Assembly: GCA_947579665.1 (NCBI GenBank)
Contig: CANPUZ010000048.1
Location: 806,001-870,000, forward strand
DNA length: 64,000 nucleotides
Direction of reading: 5' to 3'
Origin: Sympetrum striolatum
Lineage: Eukaryota; Arthropoda; Insecta; Odonata; Libellulidae
Shown: in pieces, positions 51,600-63,940 of the stretch
Position numbering within the stretch: the first letter of the stretch is position 1
Layout: the number at the start of each line of letters is the position of its first letter
The notes under the pieces: generated by a model
Told to the model about the DNA's origin: nothing
Databases searched by the model: none
The model's input: only the letters and a program-made list of their open reading frames with translations
Made by a program: the position numbers and the translations under genes

Positions 51600-54500
51600 T
51601 TTCCAGTCAAATGTTATTTACTTAATTTGGCATATCAAAAATACTAAACATATAATTCAGGGACAATGGAAAGCCTATGGATATTGATAATGGGTCGTGT
51701 TCATCAAAAGTGGCGAGCCCTGCATGATTTAATGATTCTTTTGTTTGCTCTAACTGAAAATTAAGATGATGAGAAAACTCATGGGATGTTGTTTGGGATT
51801 TGAGATTGTCGGTACACATGTTGTTCTACCTATTAATCTCTTTCGGTACGTGCAAGTATTTTTCAGAATAGATAATGCGAGGGAAGGACTTGGAGCTGGA
51901 GGAGAGTGAGCTGTGTCGGAGATACCAGTACCAATCTTTAGGCAATGATATGATTTAAAAAATAAACGACTTTAAGTAAAAAATTTTATTATTTGACTTT
52001 ATTTGTTTAAAGTGCGTTCAGAGAAGAGCTACATATATAAAAGTGTCTCGAAATCAATGGTTTAAATAAAGTAGTTTAAATAGAAAATAAATGCTTTTAA
52101 TAAATTGAATTATTTCTTTTAATTATGTGTTTTGTTCACCTTGCTACTGCATCTTAAAAGTGGCTAACAAGATCTGTTAAGACTATTTCAAGACTTCTAA
52201 TATTATGTTAAAGAAATGTTAGGTCTCATGTCTTCTAATAACTGCCATTTCGGAGAAAATTCTATCCAAAAACGACAAATTCTCGACGTTTTTCGTCTGC
52301 TACTAGAAAATTACCAAATTGTGTTTTAAAATGAACAAATATTATACCATCCACGTCAGTTAAAAGATCATCATTTTACGAGCATCTGATTGAATTGTTA
52401 GTTTCTGATTCATTTAGGGTAATTAGGAGAATATATCGAACTACTTTTTAAACTTTTCTTGTTTTACAAGCTTACTTACAAAAGTAAATATTAAAATTAA
52501 AGTATGAAATAGAATCTACGAATTTATAACTCCGAATTACGAAACCCTTAAATAAATATCGAAATACGATTTTTAAGAGCAAGCTGAATGTATGAAAATC
52601 AGCAGAATAATCCTTATTTTAAATGTTTGCTTGATTTTTAAACTCGCGGCTTACAAAGTGACGTCATCGTGCTTCAGTTCATCGTCTGACCACAAGAGAA
52701 CACTTTTCCTCAACAGATGACAAGCGTTATTACCAGACGCATTAGCAGAAGAAAAATTTTCGAACATTCCAAAACAGATTGTGTTAAAATCGTTCAGGAT
52801 TTCATAACAGTACTTCTCTATACATTATTTATAACTTAATTCATCACGGTAAATAAATACTTCTCCTACGGAACGATGGGGAACATTGAAAACGTGTTAT
52901 TCCTGACGAAAATGGGTTATACATAGTTACATGAAGTACCTGAGTTATCGACCTCTTGTTTACGTAGAAAAATTCTCTGATCCACAATAATGTGGAGAAA
53001 AAGTGCTTTCATTTTTCAATACTCATAAGCTACATATTAAATTCCTCTGCAGGGAGATCGTACTTGACAAAGTATCTGAGGAATCCATTCTAATTTATGA
53101 CTAAACATAATATTCGATTGATATTTATTAATTCTGTTCAATAACTTTAAAAAAGCTGATACTTGCAACATGTATGCGTTTAAAATCATTATTATAACCA
53201 TATTATCATTATTTAAGGTTATATTATTTTAAGATCGGTGTATAATAAACCTGTATTATTATGTTTAGAAGGATATTAAATAATCTTCACGCACTTTAAA
53301 ATCGAGCTTATTTACAATTATAGAAGATAAGGAATAAATGTGTAAATACAGCAATTAAGGTAGGTGTCTAATACAATATTTTTAATCGTTTAGTTCGTTT
53401 AAAATGTACGCGAGAAAATTATTTGCAAAGAAGTTCGAAAGTAACCAAGTCAAAATATACATAATTCTTGCAATAAGCAATGTATAACATAATTTAATCT
53501 TTTCCAATTACCTGCACTTATCATTTTACATTCATAAGTTATACAAATAATATTTGAATTTTACAAATGCTACATATCTCAAAGTTTACCTCTAGTTTAT
53601 CAATTATAAGACAAAAGAAGAAAACAAAAATCTGCATATGAGCATAAAATCATTTTCAGTAATCGGATAAAGATAAGAAAATTGTATAGTCTTCGTATTG
53701 CTGATATATATAAGTATTCACAAGACTTCAAACAATATCAAACTGAAGGGAAAACCCCAAAAAAATGATGAGCTATCTGCCTTATCGTCAAAATGAGATG
53801 GTTTTGAGTAACGTTACAAACAAAAGTGGTGTTGCGAGAATGATTGGGTACGAAGATGATGTTTATATCTTTTAGAATCTTTGGTTAGATGAAAAATATA
53901 AGTGAGCCATATTCCAAGAAGAGAGATATCTCAAAAATGCAATTTCTGTATAATTCTATCTAAGTGCTAACTATTTTCATCACAACTTAATGAAAAATAA
54001 AAAGATATTGATTGATGAGAGGTAGGTTTATTTTGAGGACCCACAGACTAGGATTAACTGGTGGAAGCTTTGCTGATTGTCAATTTACTACCAGGTGAAT
54101 TAAACAATGTTATTTATTAAATTATTTTCTAAAATGCTGAAAAAATACTTGCTTTGTCAGCAATTCTACAGTTCAGATGATTTTTCTAATGAAAAGATTA
54201 TGTAATTTAGGGTAGATGACTTCATTATTTAGTTTATAATTTTTGAAAAGTAATGAGAATTATAGCAAATGTATTTTAAATTGTAATAACGTGTATAGTA
54301 GTGAATTATTCTTGTTGATTCTTAAAATTTAATGATAGATAACCAGACAAGATTCAATCGTCTAATCATTGGGCTATCACAAGAATTGTGTGTACTTTTA
54401 TTATATTACTTATAATTACAAATAGAGAAAGGAAAACTAAGAAAATTAATAGCAGAAATAATAGAAGATCTGTATGCTGCCAAAATAAGCTATTTTTTTT

Positions 54501-54680
54501 AATAAATGTGCTTATATTATCATTATGATGTTTATTTATATATATTAACAATGGCGAGCTCATTATGATTTTGATTTATGTTTATTAATTATAATTAAAC
54601 TAACACTACCATGAATTTCTGTTATTAATATTACATTAAATTAGTGAGCTTTACATCTAACAGTCATGAAAAAATGATAC
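51600..54680. other. AT-rich intergenic stretch
   Basis: Contains candidate AATAAA signals near 51957 for the upstream gene. Otherwise only short frames; no repeat or domain recognised. Confidence 0.45.
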
Positions 54681-54759
54681 AAGGGGAGGAACAAAACAGT
54701 AACACTTATGGTCGTGTGAAACATATTTTCAAGAGAGAGAAATGATATACTGTGTACTA

Positions 54760-55084
54760 ATCAATTCAGAAAGACATTTTCTGGTGAAACTGCTGTTCAG
54801 CTTGTTTTGACCAAATGGCGCACAATGGCAAATGAGGGTAAAGTTACTGTCATGATAGACTTCAAAAGGGCATTCGAGACAATAGATAGGGATATACTTG
54901 TAGAGAAATTAATTAAATATGGTTTTGGAAATCAAGCAGTAAAAGTCAGGAAAAGCTACCTGAGTAACAGGAAGCAGAAAACAAAGCTTAATAATTCAAC
55001 ATCTGATGAAATTTATAATGGGTTTGGTATTCCTCAAGTGGCAATCATGAGGCCCTTGCTTTTTATCTTGTATATTAATGATGA
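54760..55084 (+). mobile_element. LINE reverse transcriptase fragment
   Basis: The plus-strand frame has RT blocks: VMIDFKRAFETIDRDILVEK, LIKYGF and PLLFILYIN. The usual GVPQGS box reads GIPQVA. It is cut off at about 55085 by the ORF1 tail of another LINE and resembles the element at 7.7-11 kb. Confidence 0.75.
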
Positions 55085-57243
55085 TGTGCCACAACCGAAT
55101 GATGTATTTGTTAATCCTCCACCGTCTACCACCACAAAATCTTCCCACGCTCGTTCCTATGCTTCAGCTGCTTCGGCAAACCCTGCTAATTCTGACTCTG
55201 ATGATATTGCCACCTGGTTTTTCACCATTCTTGAACAAGTACAATCTGCCCCTTCTATCAAAGAGCGAAAAATAATCATTCTCAGAGAGTTAATGTCCCT
55301 ATATTCAACCCAGTAAATTCCAATTCTTCCAAAAGTCTCACCATCCTCCCTTGGAATTGCAATAGTGTTGTTAACAAAAAATCTGAACTCTTCAACTTCA
55401 TCCTTTTGCACTCTTTCGATATCATTCTCCTTCGAGAAACCTTCCTTAAAGCCAACATATCTTTCTCTCTTCCAAACTATAAATTACACCGATTCGATCG
55501 TCCCTCTCGCGGACTCTGCATTTTGATTAAATCTCACATTAATTTCACTGTCCTCCCAACCCCTATCATACCTTCAATTGAATCAATAGGCATCCAACTC
55601 ACTTCTGGTAACATTAAACTCAATATTCATTCATTATATGTCCGTGTAAATTCACTCTCTACTGATGATTTAACTACTCTTCTTGATACTGATTCTCCCT
55701 CCCTTTTCATAGGGAACGCAAAACACCCAACTTGGGGTGCTGTTAAAACCAATCAAAATGGTAAAATTCTCCATCGTTTTCTTATAAAGCGTAACCTACA
55801 AATTCATTCTCCACAGGAACCAACTCATTTCAGTAATCAAACCATGGATCTTTTAGATTTTGCAATCTCAAAACAGCTAAATCTCACTCCGTCCATCCAA
55901 GCGGTCAATGCCCTCTCCTCAGACCACCTTCCCCTTATTTTAGACCTTCCTCTTTCCGCCTCCTCTTATTTTTTCCCAATTCCAAAATATTCCACTAACT
56001 GGCAAAACTTTTCTTCATTTATTACTGATTTCATCCATCTCATTCCCCCCTTAGAAACCCCCTCAATCGACGACATAAATCGGCAAATCGCTCGACTCAC
56101 CGACTTTCTATCAGCCGCTCGCAACAGCGCTACGCGCAAAGTTCATTGCTCTCCCCTCGACTCATCTTATCTCAGACTTCCATTAAATATACGCCAAAAA
56201 ATCAACCAAAGTAACGTCTTTCTTCGCAAGTGGAGAATTTACCGCCTACCCTCACATTTTGCAAATTACAAGACCCTACAAAGGGCAATTAAATCAGATG
56301 TCCGAAAATGGAAATCGCAAATTTGGCACCAAAAAGTAGCCCAATTGAGCTTCAAAGACAATTCAATATGGAAAATCGCCAAACAACTAAGAAATACCAC
56401 GAAAATACCACCTCCGCTCAAAAAAGGCAATCAACCATATTTCGATCCTCCCTCCAAAGCATCAATTTTGGCAACTTTGCATTCCAATAACTCTCTAAAT
56501 AATCTACCCTCTCCTCACGAATCTCTTGTGACTAAAGACATAATTAACCTCTCTTGGACCCCTAATTCCTATATCCCTCTAACTTCATCAGCCGAAATTA
56601 TCGAGCTTTTAAAATCATCCAAAACTCGCTCCGCCCCCGGACTCGACCAAATCACCAACCATATGCTAAAACTTTTCGTTCAATCTCCAATTGCCCTTGA
56701 TCTCCTCTGCAATCTCTTCAATGCCTGCTTAACCAACTCTTATTTCCCGTCTGAATGGAAGAAATCTAAAGTCATTTTCCTCCCAAAACCTCACAAAAAT
56801 CCCACAGACCCTAACAATCACAGACCAATTTCCCTTCTTTCGTGTTTCGGCGAACTCCTAGAAAAAATAATTAATGCCCGTCTTGTCTCATTTTTACAAG
56901 CGTCGGATATTCTTATCCCACAACAAATGGGTTTCAGAAAACAATATAGTACCGTCCATCAATTATTACGATTCCAACACTATGCGACTACTAATTATAT
57001 TAAACACAAATATACGACACAATGCGTTTTTCTCGACTTCCAAAAAGCTTTTGATCTTGTGTGGCATGAAGGACTTCTTCACGAATTAATAAAATACGGC
57101 TGCCCCTCTTCTCTTACTAAAATAATCTCCCAACTTCTCCAAGATCGTTCGTTTGTTGCGTCTGTACAAAATCACAATTCACTCTCATATCCAATTCAAG
57201 CAGGCGTGCCGCAAGGATCGGCCTTTTCTCATATCTGGTCACC
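55085..57243 (+). mobile_element. Jockey-like LINE: ORF1 tail, endonuclease, partial RT
   Basis: 55085-55316 encodes the C-terminus of an ORF1 (SYASAASANPANSDSDDIAT). ORF2 overlaps its stop in another frame and opens with LTILPWNCNSVVNKKSELF, giving an AP-type endonuclease (FDIILLRETFLK; NAKHPTWG preceded by IG where IGDF is usual; LSSDHLPLIL). The RT follows: KTRSAPGLDQITNHMLK, NNHRPISLLSCFGELLEKII, QCVFLDFQKAFDLVWHEG and AGVPQGSAFS. The RT stops just after the GVPQGS box, before the YADD catalytic box, so the 3' third is missing. The changed endonuclease motif and the truncation make it inactive, but the open 635-codon frame suggests recent insertion. Confidence 0.85.
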
Positions 57244-57559
57244 TAAAAAAGTAGGATTCAATAGATGTAAACAAGTTAGGGTCCCCAATTGCCTATTTAA
57301 TATTCAGAAATAAAACATTTTCCTAATTTATTTACCATTTAATTCTATCGAGCACTGTTCGAGCCCTTCCTTTTAAAACAAACAAGTCATTAAACTTGAG
57401 AGTCACTGAATTTGTAAAGAGGAGTCACACTGGGTGACATGGGCCTCGGCCTGGCTTACCCTAAAAAATAATGCAATGCTCCAGACCACCATATGGTCTC
57501 GATTCTTTATTATCAAATATCCTGATTACTGATGATTTTTCCAATCAGGTGCACGACCA

Positions 57560-57700
57560 CGCGAGTGTAACGTCGCTAACATTCTGCAAGCATGTTGTTT
57601 GCGCAAATTTCAAGTCGGCATCATATCGAGAGGGTCCTCAAAAGAAGAAAAAGTATTGAAAATATTCTTAAAATTTATCCGTCATGCTTTTATAAAGATG
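57560..57700. repeat. SINE-like dispersed repeat, copy 2 (partial)
   Basis: Block caaatttcaagtcggcatca, tatcgagagggtcctcaaaa matches 18483-18520. Confidence 0.55.
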
Positions 57701-58039
57701 TATAGCATCGAATCCAGATGATCGGGCGTTACCGTGTAGAAAGCCATTCAGATAATGAAGAAAAACAGTGTAAATTCAAGCATTAGTTTTCAATCTTTTA
57801 CTGCCCAGGCAAAATCCGAAATACCTGCTGCGGCCTTAAACTTTTTAGGTTGTCGCACTGCACTTTAGCAGCCACGATCCAAAAATTCCCCGAAAAATGA
57901 AGCTCTTATCAATCTCCCTCTCTCACCCGTCAAAGAAGAAAATAGATACTCCTGGTAACGGCAGATCCATAACATCTCACGTCGCCGATTTTACCTTTTC
58001 GAAGTCAGGAAAGATACAATGGGTTGAAAATTTATGTCT

Positions 58040-58770
58040 AATATAATTGTTAGAAATGAAATATTGTAGCCGAAGAATTTGATGGATTGCGCTATAATGT
58101 TTACGAAAACCCATTTGTTGGGTATAAGTATATTAGCGGCGTCGAGAAATGAGAGTAGACGAGAATTTTATGAGTTTTTCAAAGATTTTTCCGAGGCAGG
58201 AAAGCAGCGATATCGGCCTATGGTTGTCAGGTTCGGTGGGGTTTTAGTTGGGTTTAGGGATGAATACCACCTTTGACTGCTTCCAAGCTGTAGGGAAGTA
58301 TGTTATTTGAAGGCAGGAGTTGAAAAGATTGGTCAAAAGATCGAGAGCGGGCAGAGAAAAAATCAGGGATTTGAGCATTTGGAGTCGAGGTCTGGAGCGG
58401 AACGGGTTTTGGTGGATTTTAACAGATCAATAACTTCTTTGGTAGCGCAAGGAGGAATATAAGAATTAGTAGTCCAGTAGAGATTAGAAATGGTGTTAGA
58501 TACTGAGTTTTCGTGAGGTGATGTTGCATTATTAGCGGAATTGCGGGCATCTGAAGAAGCAAGAATTGACGATTTTGCGGCCGGGTCAAAGTGGAGTTGG
58601 TTGTCTTTTTTAAGGGGAGGGGGTATTTTTGTTGGGTTTCGAAGTTGTTTCGCGACTTTCCATATTTAGTTATCTTTAAAATTTAACTGAGCGACTTTGT
58701 TTGACCAAATTTTATTTTTCAAAATTTTTACATCTGATTTAATCTCCTTTTGGAGGGACTTGTAATTCAA
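58040..58770 (-). mobile_element. Decayed jockey-like LINE copy, reverse orientation
   Basis: The minus strand, across stops and frameshifts, repeats the protein of the 55.1-57.2 kb element: IWKVAKQLRNPTKIPPPLKK, then ISNLYWTTNSYIPPC and LLKSTKTRSAPDLDS. It covers only the stretch before and at the start of the RT. Older than the plus-strand copy. Confidence 0.75.
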
Positions 58771-59155
58771 GCAGAAATATTGGCTGCAACTGCCTCAAAA
58801 GACGTCCTACTTTTCCCTTATATTCCTTATGAGAGAAATATTAACGTGCTCTGGCATCGAACCCAGTAAGAGGACTGACTGTCTTATGAAATTTTTTTTC
58901 TTGAACCAATTCTTACCATACATCTTCTAGCAATGCACGAACTTCCTATAATTTCGATAAATTCGTCAAAAAAATAATGAAATACTGACCCAATGTATTT
59001 TAAACGGGAGACATATTTACCGCCCGGCATCGAACCCGGGTCTTTCTGGTGATACTCCCTATACAATATAATAGATGATCAACATCTCTAACTATGTGTG
59101 AAAATTCAAGCCGAAATATTGGCTGCAACTGCCTCAAAGAACGTCTTACATTAAC
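58765..59155. repeat. SINE-like dispersed repeat, copy 3
   Basis: Contains attggctgcaactgcctcaa twice (58779 and 59119) and catcgaacccgggtctttct (B-box-like on the minus strand). Two units in tandem. Confidence 0.6.
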
Positions 59156-59164
59156 CTTTTTAAC

Positions 59165-60160
59165 ATTTATGGTCTTTTTTCTATCTATTGTGAAATTTCC
59201 AACTTCCTAATTATTTTAGTTTCACCTATAGAATTATTTAAAATAGAGCTTACATCCTGGTCGGCCATGTTGGAAAAAATCAAATTTTTCGTAATTTACT
59301 TTAATTTCTGCAGCCAAGTTTACGGTAGTATGTGTAAAACATTTCACACTGTTAAACTTTGTGTTATTTAATCTATCAATTGTTAAACTTTCAACATGGT
59401 ATCTGTTATAGTTTTGACTACAGAATTAATTTAAATATCGCATGCAACGAAGTCAGCCATTTTTAAAATCATCACATTTTATAGAAGATTATCTAATTTC
59501 CACAGCCAAATTTACAAACATTTGCGTAAAGGAGTAACAGTTTTAAAATAAACTTTGTTTTATCTATAAACTGTGAAATTTTCAACTTCTTAGTCGTTAT
59601 AGATTCGTCAACAGAATTAATTGAAATAGAGTTTGAGCATGCAATGGCCGGTCATCTTGAAAAATCGTCCAATATTACAAAAGTTTAAGTTTTACAGCCA
59701 AATTTATGTCAGTAAGACAACAAATAGTAATACTTTTAAAATATTTGGTATTTTGTCTACCTTTAGCGACATTCACAACTTCCTAGCTATATTAGGTTGG
59801 GCTGCAGAATGGATTGAAATAGAGCATCCAATGCCCGGCAATGTATGAAAATATCAAATGTTTTCTAGTTTATTTTAAATTCCAAATGTTCAAAAGTACA
59901 GCAACAAAAATAAATATTCTAAAACATTTCCGCTATTGTGTCTGTAATTCGTGGAATTTTTGGACGTCCCATCAACTTTAAAGTTTTCACCAAAGATATA
60001 ATTGAAACTCTTTCAGGTCTTTGAAATAATGAAATTTCTCAGTTTAATTCTATAGCCAAATTTACGACCAAAGAGATGATATTTCTTTAATTGACGCTTC
60101 TATAAATTGTGAAATATTCAACTACTAAGCTGTTATAACTTCATCTACAAGAAAGCGATA
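59165..60160. repeat. Decayed tandem satellite, period about 185-198 bp
   Basis: A landmark close to gaattaattgaaatagag recurs near 59231, 59424, 59611, 59809 and 59994. A preceding 'aaatttcaacttc' block and a following 'cagccaaatttac' block recur with it. About five to six diverged monomers. Confidence 0.65.
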
Positions 60161-60369
60161 CAGGGAAGTAGTTGCCAGGACAGATAGCTACTTTTGGTCA
60201 TTTTTTCCACTAAGTATTAGAGAAGCTAATAGCTCTCCAGATTAGATAGGTATTTTGGTGTCTTACACCCCCTGCCACACGCCACTGGCGGATTGCAGGG
60301 TTTAAAAGTAAATGTAAAAGTGATCTATCGAAAACATAAATGACTTTTACGGAAAATATCCTGGGTTCG

Positions 60370-60850
60370 ATGCTAGGACGATGCAATTATCCGCCCTTTA
60401 AAATACATTGAGGTAATTTTTCATTATTTTTTTGATACATTTATCGAAATTACAGGAAGTTCGTGCTTGGCTAGAAGATGTATGGTAAGAATTAGTTTAA
60501 GATAAAAATTTTCATAAGACCGTAATATTTCCTGGGTTCGATACCAGAACACATTACAATTTCTCACATAAGGAATATAAGGGAAAAGTAGGACGCCGTT
60601 TGAGGCAGTTGCAACCAATATTTCTGCTTAAATTTTCGCAGATAGTTAGAGATGGTGGTCTTCTGTTGTGCTGCATAAGAAGTATCACCAGAAACACCCG
60701 GGTTCGATGCCAGACGATTAAATTGCAGCCAATTTTCAGAATATTTTGAATCCTTTTTTCTTTTCTTTTGAGGACCGTCCCGATATGATGCCGATATGAA
60801 ATTAGTGTTGTCGATCTGCTTGCAGTATGCAAGCTACATTTTACTCGAGT
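60370..60850 (-). repeat. SINE-like dispersed repeat, copies 4-5, inverted
   Basis: Reverse-complement relative of 58765-59155 and 18420-18850. Three B-box-like sites (gggttcgatgctagg, gggttcgataccag, gggttcgatgccag) lie at 60363, 60535 and 60700. Confidence 0.6.
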
Positions 60851-61429
60851 GGTATATAGATAGTGGAATTCTACAAACTTTGCAGGTCCTATCAAGTAAG
60901 AATGGACTGCACACGCAAAGTTCACGAAAACATTCTTCATTTCCGATACTGTATAAGGTGGCTGTAGATGACTCTGATATTAGTGACACCAATAGCAAGA
61001 TGATACAAATCAATGGAAAATAACAAAGCAAATATCGGTCAGGAAGAGTAATTAATAGACCCGAAAAATAAAATGGTAATGATCTTGAAGTTATTCCCAT
61101 AGAACTTTCATGAACCCATTTCTCAGCAGAAAATTAATCATCGTGGTGTACTCACTTGTTGTATATTACTAATGAGTTCGCACGTCAAAAATGATCGAAA
61201 GTTTAGTTACCGAAAGCAGAGATAATCCCGTTACGTGATTAGATTGTTCTTTTAAACTACGCGCTCGTTGCTGCCTTTCGATTGGTTTTGGTGGAAATCC
61301 TTGTTTGTGAGAACGAAAACATTAATCAATTGAAGTGTTATTCACGAATCCAAAAGTTAAACCTATTTTACGGAAGGTGACATTAATTGTAGAAAGGTAA
61401 GGCTGAGTTTCAATTTCCAAAGTTGTCCT

Positions 61430-62330
61430 CCGGAACCACTAAAGACGAAGTCTTCGAGGACGCGCTATGGATCCCAGTGCGAAAAGTACGCCAACTCCGT
61501 ATGAAAGACGGCGAGAAAGTCTCCATTTTTTCATTTGCGGCTCCCTCAACGCCAGAATGGCCATTGCGAAGAATCCCCATATACCTCCGCGCGTCGGCGC
61601 ACCACAGATCTGCCACCGGTGTAGCCGCTTCGGCCATTCATCCGCACACTGCCGTGCCGCGCTGATTCCGCTGCGCCGCACCAGATTGCGGACTGCTCTC
61701 TAAGAAATACAGGACACGCCCACCTGCTGCAACTGTGGTGGGCAGCGTAGAGCCGTATCGCGTTCCTGCATTCATTGGACGCAGGCGTCGTGCCGCACCC
61801 TCACCCGCACCCGCAACCGATAGCGATTCCGCGACCGCAGCCGCCGAAGGAGACGGGGAGGAGCAGCCCTCTCATTCGTCGAAGATGCCGCGCCGCAGCG
61901 CATATTGGGAGGACTTCCCCGACCTCCCACGCCCGCAGCCGCTCAACCAAGAGACGGCCGCAGCCCCAAAAATCCCGCCGAGGCAAAGAAGACGCTCAAC
62001 TGCGCCTTTGGAAGCCGCACCCGCCACCACGTCGGAGCAGAATCTCATCCTCACCATGGACAGATTGATATTCCAAGAAGCCGTCACCGCTCCGTTGGCA
62101 GAATTTCCTGCTCCCGCGCCTCCGATGTAGCATTCCCGGCTACGTAATCTACCGCACTGACTGGCAAACTGCACCCGGCGAAACGGATAGGAGGAGCAGC
62201 CATTGCCATTGCCGACTGCATCCAGCACACCCTGCCCTTGCCGCACCCGGAACCATGGCCTCGAAGCCACCGTTCATCTTCCTCCACAGCACCACTTCGT
62301 CGACGGCGCCTTCGGCGACACCTTCACCTT
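61430..62330 (+). pseudogene. GC-rich gag/ORF1-like remnant with zinc knuckle
   Basis: The plus strand encodes CHRCSRFGHSSAHC, a CX2CX4HX4C zinc knuckle, after VGAPQI; a second Cys cluster (CCNCGGQ) follows a stop. Downstream frames are rich in Pro, Arg and Ala (PRPPTPAAAQPRD) with several frame changes. Nucleic-acid-binding knuckles of this spacing are typical of jockey-type ORF1 proteins. No endonuclease or RT follows. Base composition is strikingly GC-rich against the AT-rich surroundings. Confidence 0.6.
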
Positions 62331-62653
62331 CATGAGTCAAATTATGTTTTGCTGACGAACTAAAAAAATGGCCCAATTCATTAGCTATTCACCACGAAAA
62401 TTTCATTGAGCTATCTTTACGGTAACGAATTTTAAAATTAGATTAAAAACCTTCCATTACTTCCCGGAATGCCCTTAATTATCCCCACCATCTCGATATT
62501 ACGAAATTCGTGGAGAAAAACTCGTACGCGGATCGCCTTCGCAATGCAAGGAAGAGATTTCGGAGAAGACCGTACAGGAAATCTCGATATGTGAAATGTT
62601 TTCGCCGCCATATTGGATCACTTGGTGACGTCATAGCAACTATAACAATCGGT

Positions 62654-62771
62654 GTTACGGCAACCAACAATAATCATTGCCATGGCAACCGTAATAATGA
62701 CGGTCCCTCTGCCAATCGTTACCATAGGAACCGTTGTTATGGTACCTATTGTTACTGGTTTCCATGGCAAT
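62654..62771. promoter_or_regulatory. Cluster of X-box-like palindromes
   Basis: ATTGCCATGGCAAC (62676), GTTACCATAGGAAC (62718) and GTTTCCATGGCAAT (62758) match or approach the RFX X-box GTTRCC-NN-GGYAAC, with a shorter relative at 62654 (GTTACGGCAAC). Spacing is about 40 bp. It could equally be a tandem repeat of a transposon. Confidence 0.35.
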
Positions 62772-62799
62772 AGCATATATAGCTAGCAATATAGATAGC

Positions 62800-63670
62800 A
62801 AAAGTTGCTGTGATATCGAATTCAAAGTTAAAAACGCCACAGAAAAGTTTTTAAATGCGTAAAAAACTTAATTTAATTGCAAAAATTGGTTAAATCATTT
62901 TTCTAATCATTAAAAATCAATAAAGTTCTACTTGATAGGAAAATTATCGTATAAGTTAGTGACGAAATTTTGTTAAGCGTTCAATATCCAATTACGTTGA
63001 TTAAAATTTGCGTCGCGATGAAAGAAAAATGACAATCTACTATCATTCTTCAAAGATGTGCTCGAATAAATTAGAATTCGGGCACTGCTTATTGATTATT
63101 ATACAAGAAAATGAGAAACTCATACAGAGTGGAACTATTTTCATTCGCTCAGCAAAACAATTGTAAGAATTTATACGGATTAATACGGAAACGCGTGGGC
63201 ATTAAATTAATATCAATAACATGAAAGGGAGCCTTTGGACACGTAGAGTAGGGGAAGGAGTCTCCGTGATTGTGGGAGAAATGAAGATGGATGTTTCGGA
63301 AGAATCCAAACTTCCGATTTCATCGAATCGTATCTTCAAATGAGGGCCTCAATGGAATTATTTATTTATTGTTGAATATGATACAAGTAGAATGACTTAT
63401 TTAACTATTTCTCACAGCGATAAATACTCCGCCTCCTATTCGGCTGTCTCGGTCCTTACGATACACTGTGAAATTCGGAGGAAAAATCTCACTGGTCGCC
63501 ATTTATTCGCAAAGCCAATTTTCGTTTCCTAAAATTATGCCGTCGCATATCTTCCTATTGAAGTCAAAGATTCCGCTCGCTTATTACGAATGCTTCATCA
63601 GTGCACTACGACTAGCTTTATCTCTTCGTGACTTTCGCTCTTGGGATGACGGTGAGAATCCGAAATTTGA
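62800..63670. other. No recognisable feature
   Basis: Nothing supported on either strand. Confidence 0.4.
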
Positions 63671-63679
63671 ACATTGAAA

Positions 63680-63940
63680 CTACGGATCCCAACAATGGGC
63701 TTTACTTTGTAATACAAGCTAGGGATATTGTTGTTGACTTCGCCTAGTAACGAGGGGGAAGGGGGATTCCTTCTTATCTTCAAGAGAGTGCCGGAGGGAT
63801 ACCAATTAGGAAAACGTTTTGATAGTTCGAATAATTGAACGCATTAATTACAACAATTTGAGTTACGATCAGGTGTTGACTCGTCCGTTCGAAAACAGAG
63901 AATCTTCGACTTACTTTGTTAAAAATCTCACTAAGAATGT
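63680..63940. repeat. Dispersed repeat shared with 18.87-19.13 kb
   Basis: Second copy of the block described at 18870. Confidence 0.5.

Noticed and set aside
59165..60160. CRISPR-like or other regular array
   Set aside because: Monomers are about 190 bp, diverged, and without constant-repeat/unique-spacer alternation; this is an ordinary decayed satellite in a eukaryotic genome.
61439..62376. Many overlapping frames of 60-132 codons on both strands
   Set aside because: High GC content reduces stop codons; only the plus-strand frame with the zinc knuckle has a recognisable motif.
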